32,334 nt of DNA, taken from positions 1 to 32,334 of the forward strand of contig CAZYQW010000040.1 of assembly GCA_964649825.1 (NCBI GenBank), in the 5' to 3' direction. The notes beneath the pieces are model-generated. The model did not search any database. It worked only from the letters and a program-made list of their open reading frames with translations, and was not told the origin of the DNA. Both the position numbers and the translations under genes were made by a program. Positions 17,295 through 26,215 of the stretch are shown here, piece after piece (the first letter of the stretch is position 1; each line of letters begins with the position of its first letter). The stretch is from CAZYQW01 sp964649825. GTDB lineage: Bacteria > Planctomycetota > B15-G4 > JADJEK01.

Positions 17295-17427
17295 GCTCGG
17301 AGTCGACCCCGGCCGGCCGCCGCGGTCAAGCGACTCGAAGATCGAATCGCGCGACGGCGTGGCAACGCGGGCTCGCCGTGCTACGGTCTGCGGGTCGTCC
17401 GATCGGGCGGGTCGAGGAGGGTGAACG

Positions 17428-18315
17428 ATGAAGGCGCGTCTGCAGCTCGGGTGCCTGGTGGTCGTCGCGTCGGGCTGCGCGACCGGGCTGTCGCCGGAGG
17501 TGATCGACGCGAACCTCGACGCGGCGATGCAGCGCGCCCGGCGGCTCCACCGGGACGGAGACTCGATCGAGGCGTACCAGTTCCTCACCAAGGTCCAGCA
17601 GATCGATCCGGATCGGCCGGACGCTCGGGAGCTCCTGGCCGTGGTCCGGTCCGACTCGCCGGAGCTCGAGGACCTGTTCCACAAGCCGTTGCTCGGGTCG
17701 AATCGGGCGGTGCGCATCCCGACCGAACGGCCGCTCTGGGCGCGGATCCTGCTCTACCTCCCCGACCGCGTCCTCGACCTTCTCGACGTGCTGTCGTTCG
17801 ATGTCCACGTGGGACCGGGCGTCCTCGTCAACGTCCACCTCACGCGCGCCGTGCAGCTCGGGGCGGGGGCGCGCGCGGTGGCGGGGATCGGCTGGCACGA
17901 TCACCGCTCGCTCGGCTTCCTCGCCCAGAGCGAGGCAGAGGTGGTGATCCCGGCGGTGGGGACGTCCGCCTGGGCCGGCGCCATGGCCGGGACGTCCGGG
18001 ATCTACGCCGGCTCCGACGGCATCTTCGACCTCCACCGGCCGACGATCCCGCTGTACCAGGACTTCCGCGACTACTGGGCGGTCGGGTTCTCCACCACCG
18101 CGGTGACGGCTGGCTTCGACTTCGATCTCCACCCCCTCGAGATCGCCGACTTCCTCGCCGGTCTGCTGACGATCGACTTCCTGCGGGACGACTTCGCGGC
18201 GACCCGCGGGGTCGGGATCACCATCGGCGACCAGATGCTGCTCTGGCGCCTGTCCGACGTGATCCGCTCGCCGGCCGCGGTCGCGGCCTATCGAGAGCAC
18301 CCGCGCGAGCCGTAG
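17428..18315 (+). CDS. Lipoprotein of unknown function with TPR-like N-terminus
   Basis: The product is 295 aa. A lipoprotein signal (VVVASGC, lipid-acceptor Cys17) places it at the envelope. Residues 20-75 look like one or two TPR helices pairs (AMQRARRLHRDGDSIEAYQFL). The rest is rich in Gly, aromatic residues and alternating hydrophobics (GPGVLVNVHLTRAVQLGAG, DYWAVGFSTTAVTAGFDFDL), which may be amphipathic beta strands. GGAGG lies 8 nt before the ATG, and a possible -10 TACGGT lies at 17382-17387. It is followed after 81 nt by the PhyH-like dioxygenase on the same strand. I do not recognise the family. Confidence 0.8.
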   Translation: MKARLQLGCLVVVASGCATGLSPEVIDANLDAAMQRARRLHRDGDSIEAYQFLTKVQQIDPDRPDARELLAVVRSDSPELEDLFHKPLLGSNRAVRIPTERPLWARILLYLPDRVLDLLDVLSFDVHVGPGVLVNVHLTRAVQLGAGARAVAGIGWHDHRSLGFLAQSEAEVVIPAVGTSAWAGAMAGTSGIYAGSDGIFDLHRPTIPLYQDFRDYWAVGFSTTAVTAGFDFDLHPLEIADFLAGLLTIDFLRDDFAATRGVGITIGDQMLLWRLSDVIRSPAAVAAYREHPREP

Positions 18316-18396
18316 GGGCGGGCTTGCCATCGCGTCCGGTTCCGTCTGGAATGGCAGCGATTCGGGCCCGCGCGGCCGCATCTACTGGGACGGAAC

Positions 18397-19392
18397 ATGT
18401 CGGACATCCTCAAGGACACCTGCCACGACGACTTCGACTTCGAGACCCTCCCGTGGCTCGACCACGGCCGCGCCGAGATCGACCGCTACGTCGCGAAGCT
18501 CGACGCAACCGTCGCGAAGAAGGCGGAGCTGCGCGCGCACCTCGTCCACTGGATGCAGTTCGGCTTCACCGTCCTCGAGCGCGCGATCGAGCCGGCGCTG
18601 ATCGATGCGTTCCTGCAGGACGTCGACGACCTGCTCGCGGACCACCGGAAGCACAACGTCTTCGTCGACTGCGACGTCGCGCACGTGGTGCCGATCAAGA
18701 CGATCGAGGACCGCTACATCCAGGAGCTGCGCGAGGACCGCGGCACGGTCCACCTGCGGATCAACGACCTGCACAACTACTCGACCGCGGCGAAGAAGCT
18801 GTCGCTCCACAAGACCATCGTCGAGGTGCTCGGCCACATCCTGCGCGGCCCCGTCGTCGCGATCCAGTCGCTCACCTTCTTCAAGGGGAGCGAGCAGGAG
18901 ATCCACCAGGACTACGCGTTCGTCCGCGCGAAGGTGCCGAGCCAGCTCGCCGCGACCTGGATCGCGCTCGAGGACATCCATCCCGACGCGGGGCCGCTGA
19001 TGTACATCCCCGGTTCGCACTCGCTGCCCAAGTTCGAGTGGGGTGACGGGATCTTCCGCACGCAGCACTCGACGCGCAACGAGAGCCAGTTCGCGAGCTA
19101 CATCCACGCCGTGGCCGAGATCTATCGCGAGCAGGTCGTCCGCTTCGCGCCGAGGAAGGGCGACGTCTTCATCTGGCACGGCGCCCTCGCCCACGGCGGC
19201 TCGCCGGCCGTGAACCGCAACCTGACCCGCAAGTCGTACGTCTCGCACTACTCGAACGCCGACCATCACGACTTCGACTACCGCGCGCCCGACCGGCCGA
19301 CCGAGCGGATCCAGATCAACGGCGGGTACATCCACCGCAGCCCGATCGATCCGAGGAACGAGGACATCCTGCGGAACGGAGGGCCGCTGTAG
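18397..19392 (+). CDS. Phytanoyl-CoA dioxygenase (PhyH) family Fe(II)/2-oxoglutarate enzyme
   Basis: The product is 331 aa. PhyH-family enzymes hydroxylate a substrate using Fe(II), O2 and 2-oxoglutarate. The iron-binding facial triad is visible as His170-x-Asp172 (EIHQDYAF) and His266 (WHGALAHGGS). An arginine in the following strand (NRNLTRKS, about 278) would bind 2-oxoglutarate. SLTFFKGSEQ and GPLMYIPGSH are typical of the family core. There is no signal peptide, so it is cytoplasmic. It may be co-transcribed with the upstream lipoprotein. The substrate cannot be told from sequence. Members act on acyl-CoAs, amino acids, ectoine and many natural products. Confidence 0.88.
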   Translation: MSDILKDTCHDDFDFETLPWLDHGRAEIDRYVAKLDATVAKKAELRAHLVHWMQFGFTVLERAIEPALIDAFLQDVDDLLADHRKHNVFVDCDVAHVVPIKTIEDRYIQELREDRGTVHLRINDLHNYSTAAKKLSLHKTIVEVLGHILRGPVVAIQSLTFFKGSEQEIHQDYAFVRAKVPSQLAATWIALEDIHPDAGPLMYIPGSHSLPKFEWGDGIFRTQHSTRNESQFASYIHAVAEIYREQVVRFAPRKGDVFIWHGALAHGGSPAVNRNLTRKSYVSHYSNADHHDFDYRAPDRPTERIQINGGYIHRSPIDPRNEDILRNGGPL

Positions 19393-19434
19393 GGGGCGGG
19401 ACCGCGGTCCGGATGGGGCCGCGGCCGGACAGGA

Positions 19435-19692
19435 TCATCGCGGGCGTCGAACTCCACCCTTCCGCCGAATGCCGAAGCCATATCGGTAGAGGTCCGGAAC
19501 GTCGAACCGCCCGTCGCGACGGATGCTCAAGACGCCGAGTGCGACGAGCTCCTCCGCGACGCGCTCCCCGTCGGCGCCGAATCCGTCGTCCCGCGTGCGG
19601 GCGACGGCGAGGAGCTGTTCCACCTCGGACCGATCGAGGAACAGGGTCTTGCCCTTCAGGTTCTCCAAGGACGAGCTGATGGAGGAGCACAA
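19435..19692 (-). pseudogene. Probable C-terminal remnant of an ATPase-like gene
   Basis: An open stretch of about 85 codons reads like the C-terminal winged-helix tail of a larger P-loop ATPase: ENLKGKTLFLDRSEVEQLL, then VAEELVALGVLSIRRDGRFDVPDLYRYGFGIRRKGG. It has no proper start. The first possible codon is TTG at 19692, and the frame continues upstream directly from the TGA stop of the aminotransferase gene. The N-terminal bulk of such a protein is absent. It is most simply a leftover fragment after deletion or rearrangement at the aminotransferase 3' end. A genuine small gene is possible but less likely. The family comparison is from memory. Confidence 0.45.
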
Positions 19693-19719
19693 GGTCGTCG
19701 CGCGCCGCTCATCGTCCCT

Positions 19720-20865
19720 TCAGCTCGTCCGGAGCGCGGCCGCCAGCGCGTCCACGACCTCGTCCTGCTCCGCGTCCGTCATCGTGGCGAAGAGTGGCAG
19801 GCGCAGGATCCGGCCCGCCACGTCGCGGGAGCGGGGGCATGGGGCGTCGCCGGGCTCGAGGAGGGTGCGGCCGAACGGCGTGGCGTCGAGCGAGAGATAG
19901 TGCGACAGCGCCTGGATGCCCTGGTCGAGCAGGCGACGTCGGACGCGCTCACGCTCGATCTCGTCCGCCAGAAGCACGTGGAAGACGTGACCGTTCACGT
20001 CGCGGTCGGCCGCGACTCGCGGGAGGCGAAGCCGTTCGCGGCGCTCGAGGTCCGCGAGAAGCTCCGCGTAGCGTCGGTACCGCGCTCGCCGCGCGGCGAG
20101 GATCCCGTCCGCCTTCTCGAGCTGTACGGCGAGGACGGCCGTCTGCAGCTCCGACGGAATGAACGACGATCCGACGTCCCACCACGAGTACTCGTCCACG
20201 TCGCCGCGGCGAGCGAGGGCGCGGTCGGTCCCGATCTCCCGCAGGAGGTCGGCACGCCGGACGAGCTCGTCGTCCGAGAGCACGAGGGCGCCGCCCTCGC
20301 CGCAGCCCAGGTTCTTCGAGCCATGGAACGACAGGCAGCCGGCCCACCCGAGCGTGCCGCACGCGCGTCCTTTGTAGCGCGAGTCGAGCGCGTGCGCGGC
20401 GTCCTCGACGACGGCGACGCTGGCGGGAAGCCGCTCGCGCAGCCGGTCGACGTCGGCCGCCGCGCCCCCGTAGTGCACCGCGATCACGGCGCGCGTGCGC
20501 GGCCCGACGCGCCGCGCCACGTCGTCGGGGTCGACGTTCAGGTCGTCCTCGCGGACGTCGGCGAACACCACCCGCGCGCCTTGACGCAGCACGCAGGTCG
20601 CGGTGCTCGAGAAGGTGAAGGCGGGGACGATCACCTCGTCGCCCGGTCCGACCCGGAGCAGCATCATCGCCATCTCGAGGGCGTGGGTGCAGGACGTCAC
20701 GACCCGCACCGTCGCGCCGCCGAGACGGTGTCGGAGCGCGTCCTCGCAACGCGAGAGCCACGGGCCGCCGCCGCCCGCGAAGCCGCTCTTCAAGACCGCT
20801 TCGAGGGCGCGGAGCTCGCGGTCGTCCAGATCGAGCCGGTGGTAGGGGATGCGGATGGGGGGCAT
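19720..20865 (-). CDS. DegT/DnrJ/EryC1/StrS sugar aminotransferase (WecE/RffA-like)
   Basis: This 381-aa PLP enzyme probably transaminates a nucleotide-linked keto sugar such as dTDP-4-keto-6-deoxyglucose to the 4-amino sugar for surface glycan synthesis. The PLP lysine is Lys184 in SFHGSKNLGCGEGGAL, which matches the SFH-x-x-KN pattern of WecE/RffA. The cofactor Asp is in VVEDAAHAL (155), and the substrate-loop VPAFTFSSTA is present. The ATG at 20865 starts with MPPIRIPYHRLD. It has no Shine-Dalgarno sequence, but TAGACT lies 10 nt upstream. The neighbour CorA gene is divergent. Other amino-sugar genes are not in this window. Confidence 0.88.
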   Translation of the reverse strand: MPPIRIPYHRLDLDDRELRALEAVLKSGFAGGGGPWLSRCEDALRHRLGGATVRVVTSCTHALEMAMMLLRVGPGDEVIVPAFTFSSTATCVLRQGARVVFADVREDDLNVDPDDVARRVGPRTRAVIAVHYGGAAADVDRLRERLPASVAVVEDAAHALDSRYKGRACGTLGWAGCLSFHGSKNLGCGEGGALVLSDDELVRRADLLREIGTDRALARRGDVDEYSWWDVGSSFIPSELQTAVLAVQLEKADGILAARRARYRRYAELLADLERRERLRLPRVAADRDVNGHVFHVLLADEIERERVRRRLLDQGIQALSHYLSLDATPFGRTLLEPGDAPCPRSRDVAGRILRLPLFATMTDAEQDEVVDALAAALRTS

Positions 20866-20875
20866 GGCTTGCGAC

Positions 20876-20881
20876 AGTCTA
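20876..20881 (-). promoter_or_regulatory. Possible -10 element (TAGACT) for the aminotransferase
   Basis: TAGACT lies 10 nt before the ATG, with no ribosome site visible. The hexamer and spacing are identical to those before the kinase start at 5933. Confidence 0.3.
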
Positions 20882-20929
20882 GCCCCAGCGATTCGCGAAC
20901 GCGGCGCGCCTGAACGATCCTCGCGGCGG

Positions 20930-20935
20930 TAGAGT
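20930..20935 (+). promoter_or_regulatory. Possible -10 element (TAGAGT) for corA
   Basis: TAGAGT lies 53 nt before the GTG start of the CorA gene, in the short region shared with the divergent aminotransferase gene. No -35 box is evident. Confidence 0.25.
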
Positions 20936-20988
20936 CGGGGCCGGGACGTTCCTCTCGACCTCGTAGGGCGCGGACAAGGAGCCTGGGT

Positions 20989-22116
20989 GTGAAGAGACGC
21001 AGGTGGCTGCTCCGCCGGTACGCGCCCCCGGGTTCGGCGCCCGGCGCGTTCGAGGTCGCGACGGACGCGCACCCGTCGCGGATCCACGCGTTCACCTATG
21101 ACGCCGCCCGGCTGGAGGAGCATGATCCGCCGGACGCGGATCGGGCGGCCGCGCTCGTCGGCGAGAACCACGTCACCTGGATCGACGTGTACGGTCTCGC
21201 CGATGAAGCGGTCCTGCGTCGATTCGCCGAGAGGCTCCAGCTCCATCGACTCGCCCTCGCCGACGTGGCGAACACGGGGCAGCGCCCCAAGGTCGAGGAC
21301 TACGGCGACGTCCTGTTCTGCGTGGTCCGGATGGGCCTGCTCGAGCCCGACGGCTCGACCCACTGGGAGCAGATCAGCGTCTTCCTCGGCCGGCACTTCG
21401 TACTGACGTTCCAGGAGCGCCCCGGCGACTGCCTGGAACCGCTCCGAGCGCGGCTCCGGCAGGGGCGGTCCAACGTCCGTGCGTCCGGTCCCGACTACTT
21501 GACCGCGATGGTGATCGATGCCGTGGTCGATGGCTACTTCCCTCTCCTCGAGCGCTTCGGCGACGAGCTCGAGGAGCTCGAAGCGGCGGTGATCCGGAGC
21601 CCGACGCGAGACGCGATCTCCGACATCTTCCGCATCAAGCGCGAGCTGATGACGCTGCGGCGCGCGGTCTGGCCGCTCCGCGACACGCTGGGGCAGCTCG
21701 TTCGGGATCGACATGCATTGATCGAACCCGAGGTCGTGCCGTACCTGCGCGACACCACCGATCACGTCCACCAGGTGGTGGACGTGGTGGAGACGTACCG
21801 CGAGCTCGCCGGCAGCCTGATCGACGTCTACCTGTCGAGCGTGGGGAACCGGACGAACGACGTGATGCGCGTGCTGACGGTGATCGCGACGATCTTCATC
21901 CCGCTGACGTTCCTGGCCGGCGTCTACGGCATGAACTTCGACCGGATGCCGGAGCTCCATTGGTCGTTCGGCTATGCCGCGTTCTGGGGCGTAGCGGGCG
22001 CGGTGACCGCGACGCTGCTCCTCCTGTTCGCGCGGCTCGGGTGGCTGCGGTTCGGCGGGACGCGGGAACGACCGCGGTCGAGCCCGCGCCACTCGCCGCC
22101 GCCTCCTCCTCGGTAG
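20989..22116 (+). CDS. corA: CorA-family magnesium/divalent metal transporter
   Basis: The product is 375 aa. CorA is a homopentameric Mg2+ (Co2+, Ni2+) channel of the inner membrane. The signature GMN is at residues 314-316 (GVYGMNFDRMPELHW), between two C-terminal transmembrane helices (VMRVLTVIATIFIPLTFLAG and AAFWGVAGAVTATLLLLFA). The long N-terminal cytoplasmic alpha/beta domain and the stalk helix (FRIKRELMTLRRAVWPLRD) match the family, and the length is normal. The start is GTG at 20989 with AAGGAG 7 nt upstream. It diverges from the aminotransferase and converges on the NGDGD-repeat gene. I see no Mg-sensing leader. Confidence 0.93.
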   Translation: MKRRRWLLRRYAPPGSAPGAFEVATDAHPSRIHAFTYDAARLEEHDPPDADRAAALVGENHVTWIDVYGLADEAVLRRFAERLQLHRLALADVANTGQRPKVEDYGDVLFCVVRMGLLEPDGSTHWEQISVFLGRHFVLTFQERPGDCLEPLRARLRQGRSNVRASGPDYLTAMVIDAVVDGYFPLLERFGDELEELEAAVIRSPTRDAISDIFRIKRELMTLRRAVWPLRDTLGQLVRDRHALIEPEVVPYLRDTTDHVHQVVDVVETYRELAGSLIDVYLSSVGNRTNDVMRVLTVIATIFIPLTFLAGVYGMNFDRMPELHWSFGYAAFWGVAGAVTATLLLLFARLGWLRFGGTRERPRSSPRHSPPPPPR

Positions 22117-22144
22117 ATCGCGGCGGCGGCGACGCGCGCTCACG

Positions 22145-24262
22145 TCACGGATAGGCGAAACCCACTCCGTTCGTCACGGAGAGCTGCAGCGTCGGGACGA
22201 CGTCGATGAGGAACGCCTGACCGAAGCCGCCGAACGCGGCGGGCACCGGCGGCAGCTCGACCAGCGCGACGAGCGAGCCGGTCGGGCCGGCCAGGAACGG
22301 CCCGGTGATCGTCATGCCGACCGGGTCGACGTAGAGGACGCATCCGCCGCCGAGTGGAAGGAACGTCGGAGTCGAGCTGAACGTGAGGAAGACGACCGCG
22401 CCGGCGCCGCCCCCGGAGATCGATCCGACCAGCGTGCCGCCGGCCATCGCGCAGCCGACGAGCCCGAGCTTCGGCACGGCTCCGTTCGCCCCGGGGCAGC
22501 CCGCGCCGAACGAATCGATCGGGCGGCACTCGGTCGGACCGAACGTGACGACGTGGGCGACCGCGTCCTTCGTGTCGCCGTCCCCGTTCAGGTCCATCCC
22601 GCCGAGCTCCGCCACGAAGACGAGCGCTCGGTCCGCGTCGACCGCGAGGCATCCGCGCAGCGGGAGCTCCACGTTCTGCAGCACGTGGCCGACGCCGTCG
22701 AGGAGGTGCAGCACGAAGTCCTGCGTGTCGCCGTCGCCGTTCAGGTCCGAGCCCTGATTCCCTTCCGGCACCACGAACGCCGCTCGCAAGCCGGCGAAGT
22801 CGACGCCTTCGAACAGCGCGTAGCCGACGTTCGCGAGGAGTCCGGCGGAGGGATCGAGGACGTGGAGGATGACGTCCGACTTGTCCCCGTCCGCGTTCAG
22901 GTCGACCCCTTCGGCGGCCTCCTCGACGCCGAAGAAGACGCGCTCCGGCGTGGCGACGAGCACCTGGGCCCCGCCGCCCACGCGCAGGTTCTCGGTGAAG
23001 TTCGCCGCCACGCGATGCAGATGCAGGACCGAGTCGGCGGCGTCGCCGTCGCCGTTCAGATCGACCTTGCCCTGATTGTTCTCGTGCACCGGCACGACGA
23101 GCACGTCCTTCGCCGCGTAGACGGCGGCGGGCGGCGGCTGGAAGTTCGCGGGCGCCGCGAGGCCGAGGTTGCGCGTCACGCCCGACGAGAGCTCGTGGAC
23201 GAACACGACCGAGTCGAGCGCGTCTCCATCTCCGTTCAGGTCGGTTTGACCGTTGGCCCCCTCGGACGCCCAGACCGCGATGAAGTCGTCGCCCGCATCG
23301 AAGTGGATCATCGCCAGGCCCAGATTCAGCGGCGCGCCCGAAACCAGGTCGATCAGCGCGACGACCACGTCCGCCGCGTCGCCGTCGCCGTTGATGTCCG
23401 TGGCGCCCTGGGCGAGCTCCGGCACGCCGAACACGACGCGGTCCTGGACGAGCCGGAGCGGTCGATTGCTCGCCGCCGCCACCCCGAGGTTCACCACCGA
23501 GTGGCTCGCGAGGGAGTAGACGTGAAGGACGAGGTCGGCCGCGTCGCCGTCTCCGTTCAGGCTGGTCGCGCCCTGGGCCTGCTCGACGGCGAGGAACACG
23601 AAGCGGCCGCCGCCGATGGTGGGAGCGCGCGGCGCCGAAGCCGCCACGAAGGCCGCCACGCCGAGGTTCTGGGTCACGCCCGCGACCAGGTCGTGAGCGT
23701 GCGCGACGACGTCGTTCACGTCGCCGTCGCCGTTCAGGTCGGACGCGCCCTGATCCTGCTCGCGCACCATGAAGCCGACGACTCCATCCTTCACGCCGAA
23801 CTGGTTCGCGGCGCGATTGAGGTTGGTGAGCAGGCCGGTCGCGGAGTCGTAGACGTGGAGGACGCCGTCCTTCGTGTCCCCGTCGCCGTTCAGGTCCTGC
23901 GACTGGCCGGCCTCGGACACGAGACAGACGACGTAGCCGGCGTCGACCACGACCGATCGCTGGCCGACGTCGCAGAAGATCGTCTGGAACTCCAGCGCGA
24001 CGCCGACGTTGACGGTGACGCCCATCGCGAGATCGCGGACGTGGAGCACGGTGTCGTTCGTGTCCCCGTCGCCGTTCCAGTCGGTGTCGCCCTCGGGCAC
24101 GCCGAACGCGGCGATCGCCTCCTGGAGGTCGAAGCCGTCGCGGTCGTTCGCGGCGAGCCCGAGGTTCGTGATCGTCGACGCGAAGGCCGACGCGGAGATG
24201 AAGAAGGAGAACCCGAGCGCGAACGGCGCGCGGAACAGGAAGAACGTTCGTCGTTGAGACAT
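22145..24262 (-). CDS. Secreted protein with ten NGDGD calcium-binding repeats
   Basis: The product is 705 aa. A signal peptide covers about residues 1-29 (FALGFSFFISASAFAS). Ten repeats of roughly 50-60 aa follow, each built as [DS]-[LIW]-N-[GA]-D-G-D-x-x-D, a hydrophobic strand such as VLHVYDL, then NLGLAA. The acidic loops resemble EF-hand/dockerin-like calcium sites, and the regular strands suggest a beta-propeller or beta-solenoid. The last 120 residues begin FGAGCPGANG and form the beta-rich C-terminal domain common in planctomycete secreted proteins. The start at 24262 has GAGGT before it. There is no catalytic motif. It is probably a calcium-dependent surface or adhesive protein; its exact role is unknown. 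Confidence 0.87.
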   Translation of the reverse strand: MSQRRTFFLFRAPFALGFSFFISASAFASTITNLGLAANDRDGFDLQEAIAAFGVPEGDTDWNGDGDTNDTVLHVRDLAMGVTVNVGVALEFQTIFCDVGQRSVVVDAGYVVCLVSEAGQSQDLNGDGDTKDGVLHVYDSATGLLTNLNRAANQFGVKDGVVGFMVREQDQGASDLNGDGDVNDVVAHAHDLVAGVTQNLGVAAFVAASAPRAPTIGGGRFVFLAVEQAQGATSLNGDGDAADLVLHVYSLASHSVVNLGVAAASNRPLRLVQDRVVFGVPELAQGATDINGDGDAADVVVALIDLVSGAPLNLGLAMIHFDAGDDFIAVWASEGANGQTDLNGDGDALDSVVFVHELSSGVTRNLGLAAPANFQPPPAAVYAAKDVLVVPVHENNQGKVDLNGDGDAADSVLHLHRVAANFTENLRVGGGAQVLVATPERVFFGVEEAAEGVDLNADGDKSDVILHVLDPSAGLLANVGYALFEGVDFAGLRAAFVVPEGNQGSDLNGDGDTQDFVLHLLDGVGHVLQNVELPLRGCLAVDADRALVFVAELGGMDLNGDGDTKDAVAHVVTFGPTECRPIDSFGAGCPGANGAVPKLGLVGCAMAGGTLVGSISGGGAGAVVFLTFSSTPTFLPLGGGCVLYVDPVGMTITGPFLAGPTGSLVALVELPPVPAAFGGFGQAFLIDVVPTLQLSVTNGVGFAYP

Positions 24263-24424
24263 GCGTCGACCTCGAAACGTCGGGCCGGAGCAGCATGGTA
24301 ACCACGTCGTGGGGCGAGGGCGACTTCCTGCGACCAGCGCGGGAAGCGAAGTTCGGGGGCGAAACGTCTCTTCGAAAACCTGGACCGTCGACTTGAGATG
24401 CGTTCGAGCGAGTACGGCGGTGGC

Positions 24425-26215
24425 CTACGGCGGATAGAAGATCGGGATCAGGATTCCCGCGAGCAGGATGAAGAGAACCCGCAGGGGGAGGCCGACGCGA
24501 ACGAAGTCCTGGAACCGATAGCCGCCCGGGCCGTAGACGAGCAGGTTCGTCTGGTACCCCACCGGCGTGAGGAACGCCGCCGACGCGGCGAAGGCGACGG
24601 TCATCAGGAACGGCTCCGGCGCTACTTCCATGAGCTTGGCGGCGCGGACGACGATCGGCGTCATCAGCGCGGCCACGGCAGCGTTCGTGAGCACGTCGCT
24701 CAAGAACGCGGTCAACGAGTAGAGCGCGATCACCACGACGGCGAACGGCGCGTCGGAGAGGACGGCCATCAGCCCCTCGGCCGCCTTCGCGGCCAGGCCG
24801 ACCTGCTCCATCGCCGTGCCCATCCCGAGGAAGCCGGCGAGGAGGAGGAGCACGTTCCAGTCGAACGAGTTGTAGGCCTGCTGCGGCGTGATGCAGCGGA
24901 AGAGCACCATCGCGGCGGCGGCGGCGACCGCGCCGGTCGCGAGGTGGAGGAACCCGGTGGAGACGAGCAGGACGAAACCGAGCAGGATCGCGAGCGCGAC
25001 GGGCGCCTTCGTCCGCGTCTGCACCTCGCCTTCGACCCCCTCGACGAGGATGAGGTTCTCCGACGCTCGCAGGTTGCGAAGGCTCTCGACCGTGCCCTGC
25101 ACGAGGAGCATGTCGGCGGACTCGACGCGGAAGTCGCCGACCTTCTGGCGCACGTGGTGTCCATGACGCTGCAGCGCGATCACGGAGACGCCGTAGCGCG
25201 AGCGCAGTCCGATCTCGGAGACGCGCCGGTCGATCCAGCGCGATCCGGGCGGGACGATGACCTCGGCCAGCGTCACGTCGATCCCACGCGTGCGGACGTC
25301 CTCGGACTCGGCGCCGGCCAGGAGCGACGCGCCGGTCTCGCCGAGCTGGACGATCTGGTTCGGCGCTCCGCGCAGGATCAACGCGTCGCCGACCTGGAGC
25401 GGAGTGTCCGTCTTCGGGATCTCGATGACGTCGTCGCGGACGAGCTGCATGACGCGGATCTCGTACTTGCGCGCGACTTCGCCGAGCGTGCGGCCGATCA
25501 AGGACGAGCCCGGGACGATCTCGGCCTCCGTCACGTACTGGCTCGGCACGCCGCGGGACAGCGTCATCGACAGCGCCACGCGGTCCTTCAGCAGCCGCAC
25601 GCCGAGGAACGCCATGTACAACACGCCGGCGACCACGAACACGCCGCCCATCGGAGTGAAGTCCCACATCCCCGGGTTGAACAGGTCGGCCCCGTAGGTC
25701 TCCTTCACGACCTTCCGTCCGACCTCCGCGACGACGACGTTGGTCGACGTACCGATCAGGGTGGTCATCCCCCCGAAGATCGACGCGAACGAGAGCGGGA
25801 TGAGGTAGCGGCTGGGCGGATGACCGATCTTCTCGCACATCGAGAGCACGACGGGCAGTCCGACCAGCACGACCGTCGTGTTGTTGGTGAACGCCGAGAT
25901 CAGCGCGACGCTGAACATCATCAGGAGGAGGATGTAGCGCTGGCCGCGGGCGGCCACGGTGTTGGAGAGCTCCTCGCCCAGGAAGCCGAGCGCGCCCGTG
26001 CGCGAGATCCCCGCCGACACGACGAACATCGCCGCGATCGCGATCACGGCCGGATGCGCGAACCCGGCCCACAGCTTGTCGGGCTCGAGCACGCCGGTCA
26101 CGACCAGCACGAGCGGCGCGGAGAGCGCCACGATGCCGGCCGGCAGCCACTCGAAGATCAGCGCGGCGGTCGCCGCCAGGAGCACCACCAAGGTGAGGAC
26201 GGCGTCCGTGGACAT
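24425..26215 (-). CDS. SLC13/DASS-family permease with two RCK_C (TrkA-C) domains
   Basis: This 596-aa inner-membrane transporter is probably sodium-coupled and moves a dicarboxylate, sulfate or similar anion. It has an N-terminal membrane half (helices from residue 6) with SAFTNNTTVVLVGLP and GTSTNVVVAE, which match the family SNT-type substrate and cation motifs. Two cytoplasmic RCK_C domains follow (about 226-292 and 312-382). The C-terminal membrane half has LTNAAVAALMTPIV and VGYQTNLLVYGPGGY. This layout matches the SLC13 permeases that carry central TrkA_C pairs. The ATG at 26215 begins the first helix directly. The Arg-rich extension upstream is not protein-like. The substrate cannot be deduced. 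Confidence 0.9.
   Translation of the reverse strand: MSTDAVLTLVVLLAATAALIFEWLPAGIVALSAPLVLVVTGVLEPDKLWAGFAHPAVIAIAAMFVVSAGISRTGALGFLGEELSNTVAARGQRYILLLMMFSVALISAFTNNTTVVLVGLPVVLSMCEKIGHPPSRYLIPLSFASIFGGMTTLIGTSTNVVVAEVGRKVVKETYGADLFNPGMWDFTPMGGVFVVAGVLYMAFLGVRLLKDRVALSMTLSRGVPSQYVTEAEIVPGSSLIGRTLGEVARKYEIRVMQLVRDDVIEIPKTDTPLQVGDALILRGAPNQIVQLGETGASLLAGAESEDVRTRGIDVTLAEVIVPPGSRWIDRRVSEIGLRSRYGVSVIALQRHGHHVRQKVGDFRVESADMLLVQGTVESLRNLRASENLILVEGVEGEVQTRTKAPVALAILLGFVLLVSTGFLHLATGAVAAAAAMVLFRCITPQQAYNSFDWNVLLLLAGFLGMGTAMEQVGLAAKAAEGLMAVLSDAPFAVVVIALYSLTAFLSDVLTNAAVAALMTPIVVRAAKLMEVAPEPFLMTVAFAASAAFLTPVGYQTNLLVYGPGGYRFQDFVRVGLPLRVLFILLAGILIPIFYPP

Noticed and set aside
10799..19046. Several 900+ codon plus-strand frames (10799-13798, 13600-16413, 16089-19046)
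   Set aside because: They run antisense or out of frame across well-supported enzymes with intact motifs.
19720..19722. The aminotransferase TGA as a second selenocysteine codon
   Set aside because: The aminotransferase fold is already complete at this point, the downstream sequence belongs to an unrelated family, and I see no SECIS-like hairpin.
22140..26150. A 1336-codon minus-strand frame
   Set aside because: It is a different frame over the NGDGD-repeat and SLC13 genes, is Arg-rich and crosses their boundary.
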